Shown: one piece after another, positions 21,109 through 30,152 of the stretch
Position numbering within the stretch: position 1 is the first letter of the stretch
Layout of the letters: each line of letters starts with the position of its first letter
The notes under the pieces: generated by a model
Seen by the model: only the letters and a program-made list of their open reading frames with translations
What the model was told of the DNA's origin: nothing
Database searches by the model: none
Origin: Thermoanaerobaculum sp.
Lineage (GTDB): Bacteria > Acidobacteriota > Thermoanaerobaculia > Multivoradales > UBA5704
DNA length: 64,000 nt
Assembly (NCBI GenBank): GCA_021154885.1
Contig: JAJKHS010000104.1
Span: 1 to 64,000, forward strand
Reading direction: 5' to 3'
Program-made: the position numbers and the translations under genes

Positions 21109-22713
21109 ATGAAAACGACACGCATTTTGCTCCTCGCAGCGGTCCTCCTGGGAGTCCTCCCGGAGATGGGCTCCGCTGTGACCTCGATCTCGGCGGGGAT
21201 CCACATCGGTCCCTCGGGCCGCGCCCGGGTGGACCTCGGCTTCTTCTACGACGACCTCGCCTCCTATGGACGCTGGATCCAGCGCCCGCGCTACGGCTGG
21301 GTCTGGACGCCGCGCGTCGTGGCCCGCTCCTGGCGCCCTTATGAATACGGGCACTGGGTGTGGACCGACCTCGGCTGGACCTGGGTCTCGGACGAACCCT
21401 TCGGCTGGGCGACCTATCACTACGGCCGCTGGTACGACGATCCCGACTACGGCTGGGAGTGGGTTCCCGGCGACCAGTGGGCTCCGGCCTGGGTCGACTG
21501 GCACGAGGGGAACAACTACGTCGGTTGGGCTCCCCTGCCGCCGAGCATCGGCTACCGTCCAGGAATCAATCTGAACGTCGACCTCGCGGCCGAGGACTTC
21601 GTCTTCGTGCCGGAGGATCGATTCCTGGATACGCGTGTCTACGACTACGCGGTCCCGAGCTCGGACTGCGGCCGGATCTATCGCGGCACCCGGAGCTGGA
21701 CCCGTTACCAGGACTACAACAACCAGGTCTTCAATGCGGGCATCCCGGTCGACCGCGTGCAGGGCTGGACCGGACGGCAGGTGCAGCGCTACCAGGTCGC
21801 CGATCTGGGGTGGAACGAGCGGCACCAGGGCGGGCGGTTCGCACAGAACCGGGTCGCCATGTTCCGGCCGCAGGTAGAGAGGACGCGAGTCGACCCGCCG
21901 TCCGCCCGACCGATCGCGCGCCGCGCAGTGCTGGCCGGAGCGGCCGCCGCCCAGTGGCAACAGCAACAGAAGGTCCGCCAGCAGGGCCGCTGGCAGCAGC
22001 AGCAGGGCCGAGCCCAGCAGCAGGCCCTCGTAGGGCAGCAGCAACAGCAGACCCGGCAGCAGCAGCGCTGGCAGAACCAGCAGAACCGGGCTCAGCAGCA
22101 GGGTGGTCAGCGCCTGGACAAGGTCCAGCGCCAAGCCCAGTGGCAGCAGCAACAGCAGACCCGGCAGCAGCAACGCTCGCAGAACCAGCAGAACCGGGCT
22201 CAGCAGCGGGGCGGTCAGCGTCTGGACAAGGTCCAGCGCCAAGCCCAGTGGCAACAGCAACAGCAAACCCGGCAGCAGCAGCGCGGTCAGAACCAGCAGA
22301 ACCGGGCTCAGCAGCAGAGCGGCCAGCGCTTGGACAAGGTCCAGCGCCAGGCCCAGTGGCAACAGCAACAGCAGACCCGGCAGCAGCAGCGCTCGCAGCG
22401 TCAGCAGGATCAGGCACAGCAGCAGGCCCGCGGGCAGCAGCAACAGGCACGGGCTCAGCGACAGGCCGAGTGGCAACAGCAGCAGCAAGCCCGACAGCAG
22501 CAGCGCTCACAGCGTCAGCAGGACCAGGCTCAGCAGCAGCAGGCCCGCGGACAGCAGCAACAGGACCGGGCTCAGCGCCAGGCCCAGTGGCAGCAGCAGC
22601 AACAAGGCCGCCAGCAGGCCCGGCAACAGGCCCGCCAGCAGCGCCCGCAGCAACAGCAACAGGGCCAGCCTCAGGACAACGGCAATCACCACCACCGGCG
22701 GCCGCCGCAGTAG
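21109..22713 (+). CDS. DUF6600-type exported protein with long Gln-rich repeat tail (paralogue 2)
   Basis: 534 residues. The signal peptide (MKTTRILLLAAVLLGVLPE) is nearly identical to that of the gene at 8990. The Trp/Tyr/Gly-rich domain (YGRWIQRPRYGWVWTPR, FGWATYHYGRWYDDPDYGW, NYVGWAPLPPSIGYRPG) covers residues 30-200. From about residue 285 the tail is Gln-rich, with a unit of roughly 36 residues containing RGGQRLDKVQRQAQW repeated three times (about 108 bp at DNA level), then shorter QQQ repeats. The protein is probably periplasmic or surface located with a disordered or coiled-coil tail; its function is unknown. It has its own sigma-54-type promoter and an intrinsic terminator. Confidence 0.85.
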   Translation: MKTTRILLLAAVLLGVLPEMGSAVTSISAGIHIGPSGRARVDLGFFYDDLASYGRWIQRPRYGWVWTPRVVARSWRPYEYGHWVWTDLGWTWVSDEPFGWATYHYGRWYDDPDYGWEWVPGDQWAPAWVDWHEGNNYVGWAPLPPSIGYRPGINLNVDLAAEDFVFVPEDRFLDTRVYDYAVPSSDCGRIYRGTRSWTRYQDYNNQVFNAGIPVDRVQGWTGRQVQRYQVADLGWNERHQGGRFAQNRVAMFRPQVERTRVDPPSARPIARRAVLAGAAAAQWQQQQKVRQQGRWQQQQGRAQQQALVGQQQQQTRQQQRWQNQQNRAQQQGGQRLDKVQRQAQWQQQQQTRQQQRSQNQQNRAQQRGGQRLDKVQRQAQWQQQQQTRQQQRGQNQQNRAQQQSGQRLDKVQRQAQWQQQQQTRQQQRSQRQQDQAQQQARGQQQQARAQRQAEWQQQQQARQQQRSQRQQDQAQQQQARGQQQQDRAQRQAQWQQQQQGRQQARQQARQQRPQQQQQGQPQDNGNHHHRRPPQ

Positions 22714-22742
22714 TCCGCCGACCCCATAACTCCCCTTCCAGG

Positions 22743-22771
22743 AGCCCGGCGCCATCCGCCGGGCTCTTTTC
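22743..22771 (+). terminator. Rho-independent terminator after DUF6600 gene 2
   Basis: A perfect 10-bp stem (GAGCCCGGCG / CGCCGGGCTC) with a short loop is followed by TTTT. Confidence 0.85.
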
Positions 22772-22846
22772 GTCTTCCGCTCCCGCACCGAATCGGGCTA
22801 GAGTCCCGCTGGCCGCTCCGGCGGCAACCAACACAGGAGACTCCCG

Positions 22847-23722
22847 ATGCCGACCGATGCGGCGCTGCTCGCCGGCGTGCCGTTCTTCCAGTACCTCGAC
22901 GACGACGAGCGGGAGGTCCTCGCCCGCCAGCTCGACGCGGTGCGCATCCCGGCCGGCCAGCTCGTCTTCCAGGTCAACGACCCGGGCGGCACGATGTTCG
23001 TCATCCGCCAAGGGTCTGTCGAGGTCTTCTTCAAGGACGACACCGGCGAGCGCATCGTGCTCGAAACACCGGGCCCGGGCGAGGTGTTCGGCGAGGTCTC
23101 CTTCCTCGACGCCGGCACGCGTACCGCCTCGGTCGTGGTCATCGAGGACCTCGAAGCGCTGGCCGTGGACCGCGACGACCTCGACCACCTCTTCCGCATC
23201 CACCCCGAGGCAGGGCTGGACATCATCGCCGCCATGGGCAACCGCCTGCGCCGTACCGTGCAGTTGCTGCGCCACACCGCCTCGCGCAACGTCAACGCCG
23301 AGGTCGAGGACCGCCGGTCCAAAGTAGAAAAAGTGGCTGATTGGATCGCCGAGTTCTCGGGCAGCATCACCTTCCTGATGATCCACGTCGTCATCTTCGC
23401 CGTCTGGATCCTGCTCAACGTCAACTGGCTCCCGGGCTGGAAGCCGCCGATGTTCGATCCCTTCCCCTTCGGGCTGCTCACCATGGTGGTGTCGCTCGAA
23501 GCGATCATCCTTTCGGTCTTCGTGCTCCTCAGCCAGAACCGCCAGGCGGCGAAGGAACACATCCGGGGCGACATCGAATACGAGGTCAACCTCAAGGCCG
23601 AGCTGGAGATCGCCCACCTGCACGAGAAGATGGACCGCCTGCACCAGGAGGCCGTGGGGCGGCTGGACGAGCTGCAGCGGCTGGTCAAGCCGCCGGTTGA
23701 CCCGCTCGGCGGACGAAGTTAG
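22847..23722 (+). CDS. Cyclic-nucleotide-binding domain plus DUF1003 membrane protein
   Basis: 291 residues. Residues 10-125 form a cNMP-binding domain of the CRP type: FQVNDPGGTMFVIRQGSVEVFF, then PGEVFGEVSFLDAGTRTASVV at the phosphate-binding cassette. From about residue 165 comes DUF1003, with two membrane helices (ITFLMIHVVIFAVWILLNV and LTMVVSLEAIILSVFVLLS) and the family pattern SQNRQAAKEHIRGDIEYEVN. The product is probably an inner-membrane protein whose cytosolic domain senses a nucleotide or acts as a structural module. Its role is not established. It lies 45 bases before the TIR gene on the same strand and could be co-transcribed with it. Confidence 0.85.
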   Translation: MPTDAALLAGVPFFQYLDDDEREVLARQLDAVRIPAGQLVFQVNDPGGTMFVIRQGSVEVFFKDDTGERIVLETPGPGEVFGEVSFLDAGTRTASVVVIEDLEALAVDRDDLDHLFRIHPEAGLDIIAAMGNRLRRTVQLLRHTASRNVNAEVEDRRSKVEKVADWIAEFSGSITFLMIHVVIFAVWILLNVNWLPGWKPPMFDPFPFGLLTMVVSLEAIILSVFVLLSQNRQAAKEHIRGDIEYEVNLKAELEIAHLHEKMDRLHQEAVGRLDELQRLVKPPVDPLGGRS

Positions 23723-23767
23723 AATTCTTTTGAATCCATTGGAGGCCGAACGCCGGGAGCACTGCCG

Positions 23768-24382
23768 ATGCCCTGCATCTACCAGCACGATTTCTTCATC
23801 AGTTATCCGAACATGTCCACGGAAAACATCGTGACCGAGTTCGCCGAGGAGTTGGTCAAGGCCATCGAGCACCAGCGCACCGGGGAAAGGCTGCCCATGC
23901 CCGTATACATGGACAAGGCTCGCCTCGAGCCCGGCTTCCGCTGGAAGCCCGAGCTCTCGCGGGCGCTGTGTCACAGCCGCGCCATGCTCGCCGTCTATAC
24001 GGATGACTACTTCTCCAGCGTATACTGCCTGGGCGAGTGGGATGCGATGGTCGACCTCGAGCTCAAGCGCCTCGGCAAGCCGGTGCACAGCATGATCATC
24101 CCGATCCTGCTGCGGGCCTCGGAGGACGACTACAAAAAGCCCATCCTGCCGGAGAGAATGAAAGAGCTGCAGTATGAGGACTTTCGCTCCATCCTGGCTC
24201 CCAAACAGCAGTTCAAAAACATCAAGGTACTGGAAAAAGTCCAACGCCTGTTGAAACGGATCAATGACCTGCGCAAACAGTCGCAAAACCCCAAAGTGGA
24301 CTGCGACACCTACGAAGTGATGATTCCCGCCGCGGCTCTTCCTCCACCTCAGGAAGCCTTTGGCGGCGGCTGGGCAAGCTGA
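23768..24382 (+). CDS. TIR domain protein
   Basis: 204 residues, almost entirely a TIR domain. [20 protein letters not shown] is the first strand and box 1. [20 protein letters not shown] corresponds to box 2, and [19 protein letters not shown] carries the Glu in the place of the catalytic Glu of NAD-cleaving TIRs. Bacterial TIRs act as NADase or signal-molecule-producing effectors in anti-phage defence, or as adaptors. The stop is followed after one base by the ATG of a MinD-like ATPase/WD40 gene, so the two form one unit in which the ATPase probably controls the TIR. Enzymatic activity is not proven by the sequence. Confidence 0.82.
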   Translation: MPCIYQHDFFISYPNMSTENIVTEFAEELVKAIEHQRTGERLPMPVYMDKARLEPGFRWKPELSRALCHSRAMLAVYTDDYFSSVYCLGEWDAMVDLELKRLGKPVHSMIIPILLRASEDDYKKPILPERMKELQYEDFRSILAPKQQFKNIKVLEKVQRLLKRINDLRKQSQNPKVDCDTYEVMIPAAALPPPQEAFGGGWAS

Positions 24383-24383
24383 C

Positions 24384-26789
24384 ATGGCCGCCATCCCGCC
24401 GCCGGGAAAGATCATCACCTTCTACTCCTACAAGGGCGGCACCGGCCGCTCCATGGCCCTCGCCAACGTTGGCTATCTGCTGGCGGAGACGTTGCCGCAA
24501 GGCAGCCGCGGCGTCCTGATGATCGATTGGGATCTCGAAGCTCCCGGCCTGCATCGCTATTTTGAGGACAGCCTCAAGAAGGCCGCGCAAACCGCGCAGC
24601 GGTCCGGCATCCGCTCGCTCGCCCTGCAGCCCGGATTGATCGATTTCTTCGAGTCCGCGGACTCCGGGTATGGCAAAGAGGATTCCGAAAAGAGCCGTGC
24701 CCAAGCGCTCGCGAGTTTCCCCGCGCACGTGCTGGCCACGGACTTTGACCATCTCCATATCCTCAAGGCCGGCCGCTTCGACGACGACTATCCCGAGCGC
24801 ATCCGCAAGTTCGACTGGGAACGCTTCCATGGCCGCGATCCCGGCTTCTTCCGGGAATTCCGCAACTTCCTCATGGAGCGCTACGACTACGTCCTGATCG
24901 ATTCGCGCACCGGACTGACCGATACCAGCGGCATCTGCGTCCGGCAGATGCCGGAGAAGCTGGTCCTCGTCTTCGTCCCCAATAACCAGAACATCGACGG
25001 CGTCCTCGACGTGGCACGGCGAGTCCGACGCTTCCGCATCGGCTCCTCGGACCTGCGGCCGCTGGTCAGCTTCCCTCTCGCCTCACGAATCGACGGCACC
25101 AACGAGCGGCTGCGGGTGACCTGGCGAAATGGAGGAAAATTGGATGATGAAGAGATCCCCGGCTATCAGAAGGTTTTCGAAGACCTGTTTGAAGAACTCT
25201 ACGAGCTCGACGAGTGCGACCTGAGCGCCTATTTCGACGCCACCCAGATCAAGCATGACAGCGATTACGCCTATGGCGAGAAAATCGCGGCGCGGCGCGG
25301 CACCACCGACCGGCTCTCCCTGGGCTACGCCTTCGCCAACTTCACTCGCCGGCTGACCACTCTCTCCGTACCCTGGGAGCCGCTGCCCGAGGAGCAGGAG
25401 ATCGAGGCCGCTAAAAAACGCGAGCTGGCCGCCAGTGTCCGCGAGGAGAAGGCTACCTCGAAAGTGAGACTTCTCAGTGTGATTTCGGTCGTGATCGCGT
25501 TATTGGGCCTGATCGTGGGTCTCCTCTCTCTTCGAGGATACGGCAAGTCGCAGGCGCAAGCCGTACTGGCTGCAGCAAGAGCCACCTCCGATCCTCTGGA
25601 ACAGGCCCTGCTGCTGATGGAGTTCGAGGATTCCTCAGTGTCGGCTGGCGGGGTCGAGTTGGCGCGCCAAGTCGCCTCGACTCACATTCCCATGCTCGTC
25701 CTGCGAGGCCATACCGACTCCGTGCTCGGCGTGGCGTTCTCACCCGATGGCTCGCGAATCGCCACCGCCTCGGCGGATCGGACGGCCCGGATCTGGAACG
25801 CTGATGGAACCGGTGAGCCGCTGGTGCTCCGTGGCCACTCCGATCCTTTCAAGACCGTCGCCTGGAGCCCCCTGAACAGCGACCTTCTCGTCGCCTCCGA
25901 CTTCGAAGTACAGCTCTGGGATTCGCAGAGCGGTCGTAGCATCGGCACAGTGCTTTCCGAAGGCGAAGGCTCAGAAAAACAGAGGGTAATCACAACGACT
26001 TTCAACCCAAACGGTCAAATCCTCATCGTAGACCACTCTGCTCTGCACATTTTGGGCGTGAACGTTGCAATGCGAATCGTCCAGTTTCCATACTCTATCT
26101 TGAACGCACGGTTCGGATGGAGCGGCAGGCTGCTTGCGACGTCATCTCCTGAGGGGACCAGCGTCTGGAATCTAGACCGTGGTGTCAGGTTGAGCGTCCA
26201 GTTGCCGGACAAGCTGCCCGCAGAGTCTCTGGTTTTCTCCCCGGACGGCCGCTATCTGATTACCGCGACCAAGGATGCGACGAATCTTTGGAGTCTTTCT
26301 CAAGGCAAAAGCCTCCTTGCCTCGTATGCAACACGCGACTCCGGCCGTGGCGGAGCCTTCGAGGCGATGAAGTTCAGCCCAGACGGACGACTCCTGGCTC
26401 TGCCGAGCTCAGACGGCACCACAAGAGTCCACGGTACTTCACCTCCCAATTTCCTGGGCCAAACTATCGCTTTTCTGCGGGGGCATGCAGGAGCTGTTCG
26501 GTCTGTCGCCTTCAGCCCTGACGGCAAGCTGCTCGCCACGGCCTCCGACGACAAAACGGTGCGGCTGTGGAACCTGGCTCAGCCAAAACCGAACCCGGAT
26601 CTCGACTGGAACGGGCTCCTCAAATACCTCCGCGCGAAGACCAAAGTTTGCCTGACGGACGAGCAACGGTCACGGCTCCTTTCCGAGGCTCCGAAAGAGG
26701 CCTATGAAAAGTACGCCGCCTGCGAGCAGCGCTACGGCCGCAAGGCTCCTCCCCGGACCCCGAGCTCGACGCTAACCCCTTATATATAG
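24384..26789 (+). CDS. KGGVGR-variant MinD/ParA-like ATPase with transmembrane helix and WD40 propeller
   Basis: 801 residues. Start chosen at the ATG one base after the TIR stop. Residues 9-340 are a deviant-Walker ATPase: [38 protein letters not shown] and [20 protein letters not shown], the KGGVGR-motif variant of the ParA/MinD group. One hydrophobic helix follows at about 362-384 ([20 protein letters not shown]). A linker ([20 protein letters not shown]) like that of STAND-WD40 proteins comes next, then WD40 repeats ([40 protein letters not shown]). The tail contains CLTDEQR and [10 protein letters not shown]. The layout resembles STAND sensors with the NTPase replaced. It probably regulates the TIR partner; the ligand is unknown. 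Confidence 0.82.
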   Translation: MAAIPPPGKIITFYSYKGGTGRSMALANVGYLLAETLPQGSRGVLMIDWDLEAPGLHRYFEDSLKKAAQTAQRSGIRSLALQPGLIDFFESADSGYGKEDSEKSRAQALASFPAHVLATDFDHLHILKAGRFDDDYPERIRKFDWERFHGRDPGFFREFRNFLMERYDYVLIDSRTGLTDTSGICVRQMPEKLVLVFVPNNQNIDGVLDVARRVRRFRIGSSDLRPLVSFPLASRIDGTNERLRVTWRNGGKLDDEEIPGYQKVFEDLFEELYELDECDLSAYFDATQIKHDSDYAYGEKIAARRGTTDRLSLGYAFANFTRRLTTLSVPWEPLPEEQEIEAAKKRELAASVREEKATSKVRLLSVISVVIALLGLIVGLLSLRGYGKSQAQAVLAAARATSDPLEQALLLMEFEDSSVSAGGVELARQVASTHIPMLVLRGHTDSVLGVAFSPDGSRIATASADRTARIWNADGTGEPLVLRGHSDPFKTVAWSPLNSDLLVASDFEVQLWDSQSGRSIGTVLSEGEGSEKQRVITTTFNPNGQILIVDHSALHILGVNVAMRIVQFPYSILNARFGWSGRLLATSSPEGTSVWNLDRGVRLSVQLPDKLPAESLVFSPDGRYLITATKDATNLWSLSQGKSLLASYATRDSGRGGAFEAMKFSPDGRLLALPSSDGTTRVHGTSPPNFLGQTIAFLRGHAGAVRSVAFSPDGKLLATASDDKTVRLWNLAQPKPNPDLDWNGLLKYLRAKTKVCLTDEQRSRLLSEAPKEAYEKYAACEQRYGRKAPPRTPSSTLTPYI

Positions 26790-26808
26790 CGCCGGCTCTT
26801 GGAAAAAG

Positions 26809-26908
26809 CAGGGACTTCAGGGACCATCAGGGACTTCAGGGACTCGAAAAAGACCAGAGAACGGAGCTTTCCTCGTCCCTGCTGTCCCTGAAGTCCCTGC
26901 CGTCCCTG
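26809..26908. repeat. Dispersed hairpin repeat, family C (copy 2)
   Basis: About 100 bp with CAGGGACTTCAGGGAC units on the left and mirrored GTCCCTGAAGTCCCTG units on the right. It lies between the convergent WD40 ATPase gene and the small secreted protein gene, where it may act as a terminator for both. Confidence 0.85.
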
Positions 26909-26927
26909 CGCAACGGTGCTCCCCCGG

Positions 26928-27182
26928 CTAGTGGCAGGGGTAAGGCCCGATCACGTCATACGGGGTGATCTGCCCCCAGCCCCCGGAATAACCAACGCAG
27001 ACGAAGCGATATCCCACGACCGTCTGGTGGGCGGCGTTGTTGTAGTAGGTGAAGTCGTGGCCGGTCCTCGTCACCACAGCCTGCGAGGACCCGGGCAGAC
27101 CGAGCAGCAGCACGGCGGCGAGGGCGCCCACCAGCGCGAGCGCGATGAAGGGACGGCGGTTGGAACGGAGGGATTGGAGCAT
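26928..27182 (-). CDS. Small secreted protein, DUF6289-like
   Basis: 84 residues. A basic N-terminus and hydrophobic stretch (PFIALALVGALAAVLLLGLPG) form a signal peptide, cleaved probably at SSQAV. The mature part has about 48 residues: GHDFTYYNNAAHQTVVGYRF, then one Cys in VCVGYSG and a last Cys in IGPYPCH. The pattern of aromatic residues, VGYR and two spaced Cys resembles DUF6289 small proteins, which have no known function. The assignment is from memory of that family and is tentative. It is transcribed toward the family C repeat. Confidence 0.6.
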   Translation of the reverse strand: MLQSLRSNRRPFIALALVGALAAVLLLGLPGSSQAVVTRTGHDFTYYNNAAHQTVVGYRFVCVGYSGGWGQITPYDVIGPYPCH

Positions 27183-27248
27183 CGAGTGGCCTCCTTGCGA
27201 AAGCGGGCGGAGCCCGCGGGTTGACCTTCCACGAGGCGAGCCTGCAAT

Positions 27249-27662
27249 TCAGACGCTGAAAGGATTCAGACAGTCCACGCCCGTGCGCTCCACGTCCTTG
27301 AGATTGCGCGTCACCAGGGTCATGCCACGCACGCTCGCCGTGGCGGCGAGGAGACTGTCGAGCACCGGTAGAGGATCCGGCACGTTGAAGCGTCCCCACT
27401 GCTCGGCGATCACCTGGTCCACAGGCAGGATGCGGTCGGAGTGGCTGGCTTCCAGCTCCCGGAACCAAACATCCAAAGCAGCCGCAGACGCCGCGTCCCG
27501 GCGCCTGATGTTTTCGATGCCTTTGCGGAGCTCACCCAGGGTCAACGCGCTCAGATAGACCTCGTCGGAGGAGACCTCGGCGAACCAGGAAGCTACGCCC
27601 GGATCACAGCGCCGCCCCTTGCGCAGCTCGGACACTATGTTCGTGTCGATCAGGTAGCTCAA
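27249..27662 (-). CDS. PIN-domain toxin (FitB/VapC type)
   Basis: 137 residues. The acidic PIN residues are visible: YLIDTNIVSELRKGRR at the N-terminus, LSALTLGELRKGIE and PVLDSLLAATASVRGMTLVT toward the end. PIN toxins are Mg-dependent ribonucleases that cleave tRNA, rRNA or mRNA. Start is a TTG overlapping the antitoxin stop by 4 bases (TTGA), a classical coupled toxin-antitoxin order with the antitoxin first. DTNIVSELRKG is the FitB-type signature. A truncated relative survives at 52925-52969. Confidence 0.87.
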   Translation of the reverse strand: MSYLIDTNIVSELRKGRRCDPGVASWFAEVSSDEVYLSALTLGELRKGIENIRRRDAASAAALDVWFRELEASHSDRILPVDQVIAEQWGRFNVPDPLPVLDSLLAATASVRGMTLVTRNLKDVERTGVDCLNPFSV

Positions 27663-27892
27663 AGCTTCACGTCCCGGCCGCTGTCCGGGAGTCGTTCGAA
27701 GTCGGCGTCCTCACCGACCTGTGGGATGGCGAGAAGAAGCTCCTTGAGAGACCTTTTGCCTTTCACGGGTACCAGAACCTCGCGCAGGATCTCCCGATGC
27801 TCCGCTTCCGCCGAACGGCCATGGCGCGCTGCCCGAAGCTTCAACTGACGAACGACTTCTTCCTCGAGGTTACGCACGATCAACTGGGTCAT
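27659..27892 (-). CDS. Ribbon-helix-helix antitoxin (FitA type)
   Basis: 77 residues. The start chosen is the ATG of MTQLIVRNLEEEVVRQLKLR, which follows AAAGGG by 6 bases; a longer frame adds 17 unlikely residues. The short N-terminal strand LIVRNLEEEVV and helices LKLRAARHGRSAEAEHREIL form the FitA-like ribbon-helix-helix DNA-binding fold. The C-terminal part (VPVKGKRSLKELLLAIPQVG) would occupy the toxin active site. It overlaps the PIN toxin start by 4 bases. Autorepression of the pair is usual for the family. Confidence 0.85.
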   Translation of the reverse strand: MTQLIVRNLEEEVVRQLKLRAARHGRSAEAEHREILREVLVPVKGKRSLKELLLAIPQVGEDADFERLPDSGRDVKL

Positions 27893-27939
27893 GGGCTGCC
27901 CTTTCATGCTATCAATGCTAGCAGGCCACGCGATTGGGA

Positions 27940-28320
27940 TCAAGGACGGAGCCCGCGAGGTCCGCTCCAGACGAGCAGGAGCTCCGCGCCCCGGCCGCGG
28001 GTGGGCAGCGCGACGAGTCGGGGAGTCGCCCGGTCCGGCTCTCCTCCACCCCGCTCCCGATCGTGCTGGCGGAGCACGGCGCTCGTCATGTAGAAGCTGG
28101 CCCCGCCGCCGAGGACGACGTTCCAGAGGTAGTGCTGATCCGAGCGCATGCGCTGCCAGCCGGTGACGGCCGGAATGGCGTAGATGCCGATCCGGGCGAG
28201 GACCCGCCCCGGGCGGCTCTCGATCTCACGGCTGAGCTCGTAGTCGAGGACCCGCGCCACCGCCATGGCGTTCGTCACGTGCACCGAGGCGCTGGTCCCC
28301 CCGGAGTGGAAATAGCTCAA
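27940..28320 (-). CDS. C-terminal half of a split PAP2-like phosphatase
   Basis: 126 residues opening at a TTG that overlaps the stop of the upstream half by 4 bases. It begins SYFHSGGTSASVHVTNAMAV, which lines up with the PAP2 PSGH motif but has Gly in place of the His. WQRMRSDQHYLWNVVLGGG corresponds to the Rx5Hx3D motif with Asp replaced by Asn. Together with 28317-28811 it would form a single PAP2 domain, so a one-base frameshift has probably split a single gene, or the two chains associate. The last 30 residues are low-complexity and may be beyond the original end. Confidence 0.6.
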   Translation of the reverse strand: MSYFHSGGTSASVHVTNAMAVARVLDYELSREIESRPGRVLARIGIYAIPAVTGWQRMRSDQHYLWNVVLGGGASFYMTSAVLRQHDRERGGGEPDRATPRLVALPTRGRGAELLLVWSGPRGLRP

Positions 28321-28811
28321 CCTGCCGCCCTGCTGGGCCGCTCTTCCGAGAAGACGAATTTCAGCAGCCCGGTGGTGGTCTGGGAGGCCAGGATGGACTC
28401 GCCCATGAGCAGGCCCGTCTCCCGCGTCCGCGGCAGGTCCCCCAGGAGACCCACGGTATAGAAAGTCGCCGCCGCCAGCTCGACGTTGCGCGACAGGCCG
28501 ATCTGGCCTCCGACCTCGGTCCAGCCGGAGTTGCGGAACAGAGAGGATCGCAGGACTTGGCGCCGGAGATCCTCTTTCCGGGTCTCAAGATAGGCCGAGC
28601 TGACGGCCAGCCCGCCGAGGTAGGTCCACTGCTCCGCACTGTGGGGCGGCACCTCGTGCACCGCCGCCCCGGCGAGGTCCCTGCCGGCGCCCTTCAGGTC
28701 GCTGCCGAGCGTCGCCAGCCGGCCGGGGCGCCCCTGATACTCCGCACAGCCGCCCAGCAACACCAGACCGAGCCCCAGAGCAATCCCTGAAATGAAGCCG
28801 CGCCCAGGCAC
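28317..28811 (-). CDS. N-terminal half of a split PAP2-like phosphatase (lipoprotein-like)
   Basis: 164 residues from a GTG behind GGGAGG. The N-terminus has a lipobox (LGLVLLGGCAEY), so it may be lipid-anchored. The end of the frame, LLKFVFSEERPSRAAG, is the first PAP2 signature (K-x6-RP); the rest of the domain follows in another frame at 27940-28320. Intact PAP2 enzymes dephosphorylate lipid phosphates in the membrane or periplasm. Loss of the SGH His in the other half suggests that even the parent was inactive or unusual. Confidence 0.6.
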   Translation of the reverse strand: MPGRGFISGIALGLGLVLLGGCAEYQGRPGRLATLGSDLKGAGRDLAGAAVHEVPPHSAEQWTYLGGLAVSSAYLETRKEDLRRQVLRSSLFRNSGWTEVGGQIGLSRNVELAAATFYTVGLLGDLPRTRETGLLMGESILASQTTTGLLKFVFSEERPSRAAG

Positions 28812-28838
28812 CGGACCTCCCTCCCCTCTCCGTTCAGC

Positions 28839-29825
28839 TCAGCGACCGGCCCGGACGCCCACCGCATGACGGAGACGCACGCGGATCACCGCGCCGCGCG
28901 GCACGACGACGTCCGGCCCCGGAACGTTGGCGGCAATGGCGGAGCCCACCGCCGCGCCGAGAAGGGCGCCGACCAGCGTCCCGCGGGAGCGGTTGCTGTC
29001 GTGGACGTTGTGGCCGATGATGGCGCCGCCGGCCGCCGTGCCGCCGACGATGGCCGCGGACCGCCGCGACCGGTTCCGACCCTGCTCCGCGAACGACGCC
29101 TGGATGGGCACCGTGCCGCCGGAGGGGAGGACGAGCTCCGTGAACCTCACCCCCAGGATCGCCCGGCCGCCGAGCCGTCGCGGGGACCCGGCCGCGGTGA
29201 CCTCGCCCAACAGCTCGGAGCCCCGGGGGATGACGACCACCCCATGCTCGGACACGGGAGAGACGACCCGGGCCCGAACCCGCTGCCCCACCCGGCTACC
29301 CCGGCTGGTCAGCGTCTCGCCCAGCGCGACCGAGAGGCGGGTGCCGGCCGGTACGATGGCGTTGACCGCACGGGGCTCCAGGCGCGGATTGGCGACCTGC
29401 ATGGGCGGGGATGGCGGCGCAGGCGGCGCGGTTCGCGCCACGGCTCCGGAGGGAGCGGGCGCCGCCGGCCTTTCGGCCAGCGCCCGCTCGCGGTCCGCGA
29501 TCTGCTGCTCGCGGGAGCTCAACTCGGCCTGCCGCTCGCCGAGCTGGCGCTCCTGGTCCGCCAGCTCCTGCTCGCGGGCGTTCAAGTCACCGGCAGCGCC
29601 GGCAGACGGGGCGTTCCCGACGGCGACGCTCTGGGGAGCAGGGTTGAGCTCATTGCCCTGAGGCGTCGACGCGGGAGCGTTCTGGAGCGGCAGAGCCGAG
29701 GTCTGGCGATTCGCCGTGGTCTGCACGGGCTGCGGCTGGTTGTGATCGCGATTGCAGGCGCCGGCCCACAGCGCCGCCGCGCACAAAGAGACGGTCAGGA
29801 CGTGGCGTATCGGTGAAGTTGGCAT
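28839..29825 (-). CDS. Putative lipoprotein with coiled coil and VirB10/TrbI-like beta region
   Basis: 328 residues. The ATG follows CGAGGAGCTACCC. The N-terminus ends in ALWAGAC with Cys24, an acceptable but not perfect lipobox. Residues about 80-125 (LNAREQELADQERQLGERQA) form a charged coiled coil. From residue 160, PAGTRLSVALGETLTSRGSRVG and VVIPRGSELLGEVTAAGSPR resemble the beta-rich segment of TrbI/VirB10-type proteins, which recurs in other envelope proteins. The C-terminus has a glycine-zipper-like stretch (AAIVGGTAAGGAIIGH, GTLVGALLGAAVGSAIAANV). The function is unknown. It lies 27 bases upstream of the split PAP2 gene on the same strand. Confidence 0.65.
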   Translation of the reverse strand: MPTSPIRHVLTVSLCAAALWAGACNRDHNQPQPVQTTANRQTSALPLQNAPASTPQGNELNPAPQSVAVGNAPSAGAAGDLNAREQELADQERQLGERQAELSSREQQIADRERALAERPAAPAPSGAVARTAPPAPPSPPMQVANPRLEPRAVNAIVPAGTRLSVALGETLTSRGSRVGQRVRARVVSPVSEHGVVVIPRGSELLGEVTAAGSPRRLGGRAILGVRFTELVLPSGGTVPIQASFAEQGRNRSRRSAAIVGGTAAGGAIIGHNVHDSNRSRGTLVGALLGAAVGSAIAANVPGPDVVVPRGAVIRVRLRHAVGVRAGR

Positions 29826-30062
29826 GGGTAGCTCCTCGCTGCGTAAGCCCTCCGGAGAAAGGAGGGAGCAACGACCATGCCACCGGCTCGCGAGACCTGG
29901 GGATCGAGTCAGGACCCTGGCTGAAACGGATCCATATTCATTGCTGCCGATTGCTGCAGATTCGTTCCTGAGCCAGGGGTCCCACGGCTATTCTGCGGCA
30001 CAGAACATAACGAACTGCATTACGACAGCTTCGAGCCGGGGACGGCGGCGCAGCTCTCCCGC

Positions 30063-30091
30063 TTGACAGACCCGCCGCCGGTGGGTTAAAC
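30063..30091 (+). promoter_or_regulatory. Candidate sigma-70-type promoter
   Basis: A perfect TTGACA -35 box is followed after 17 bases by TTAAAC, a weak -10 box, 62 bases before the DUF4157-nuclease gene. It is the only obvious promoter in the 327-bp gap 29826-30152, which holds no gene. Confidence 0.45.
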
Positions 30092-30152
30092 CTCAGCTCG
30101 CACCAAGGTGTAGAAATCAGCGGTCCAACGCGGGTGAAGAGAGCCTGACGAA

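Noticed and set aside
21731..24418. A long minus-strand open frame opposite the DUF6600 and cNMP genes
   Set aside because: Low-complexity Ala/Gly/Pro product without a domain; antisense to well-supported genes with signal peptide and cNMP motifs.
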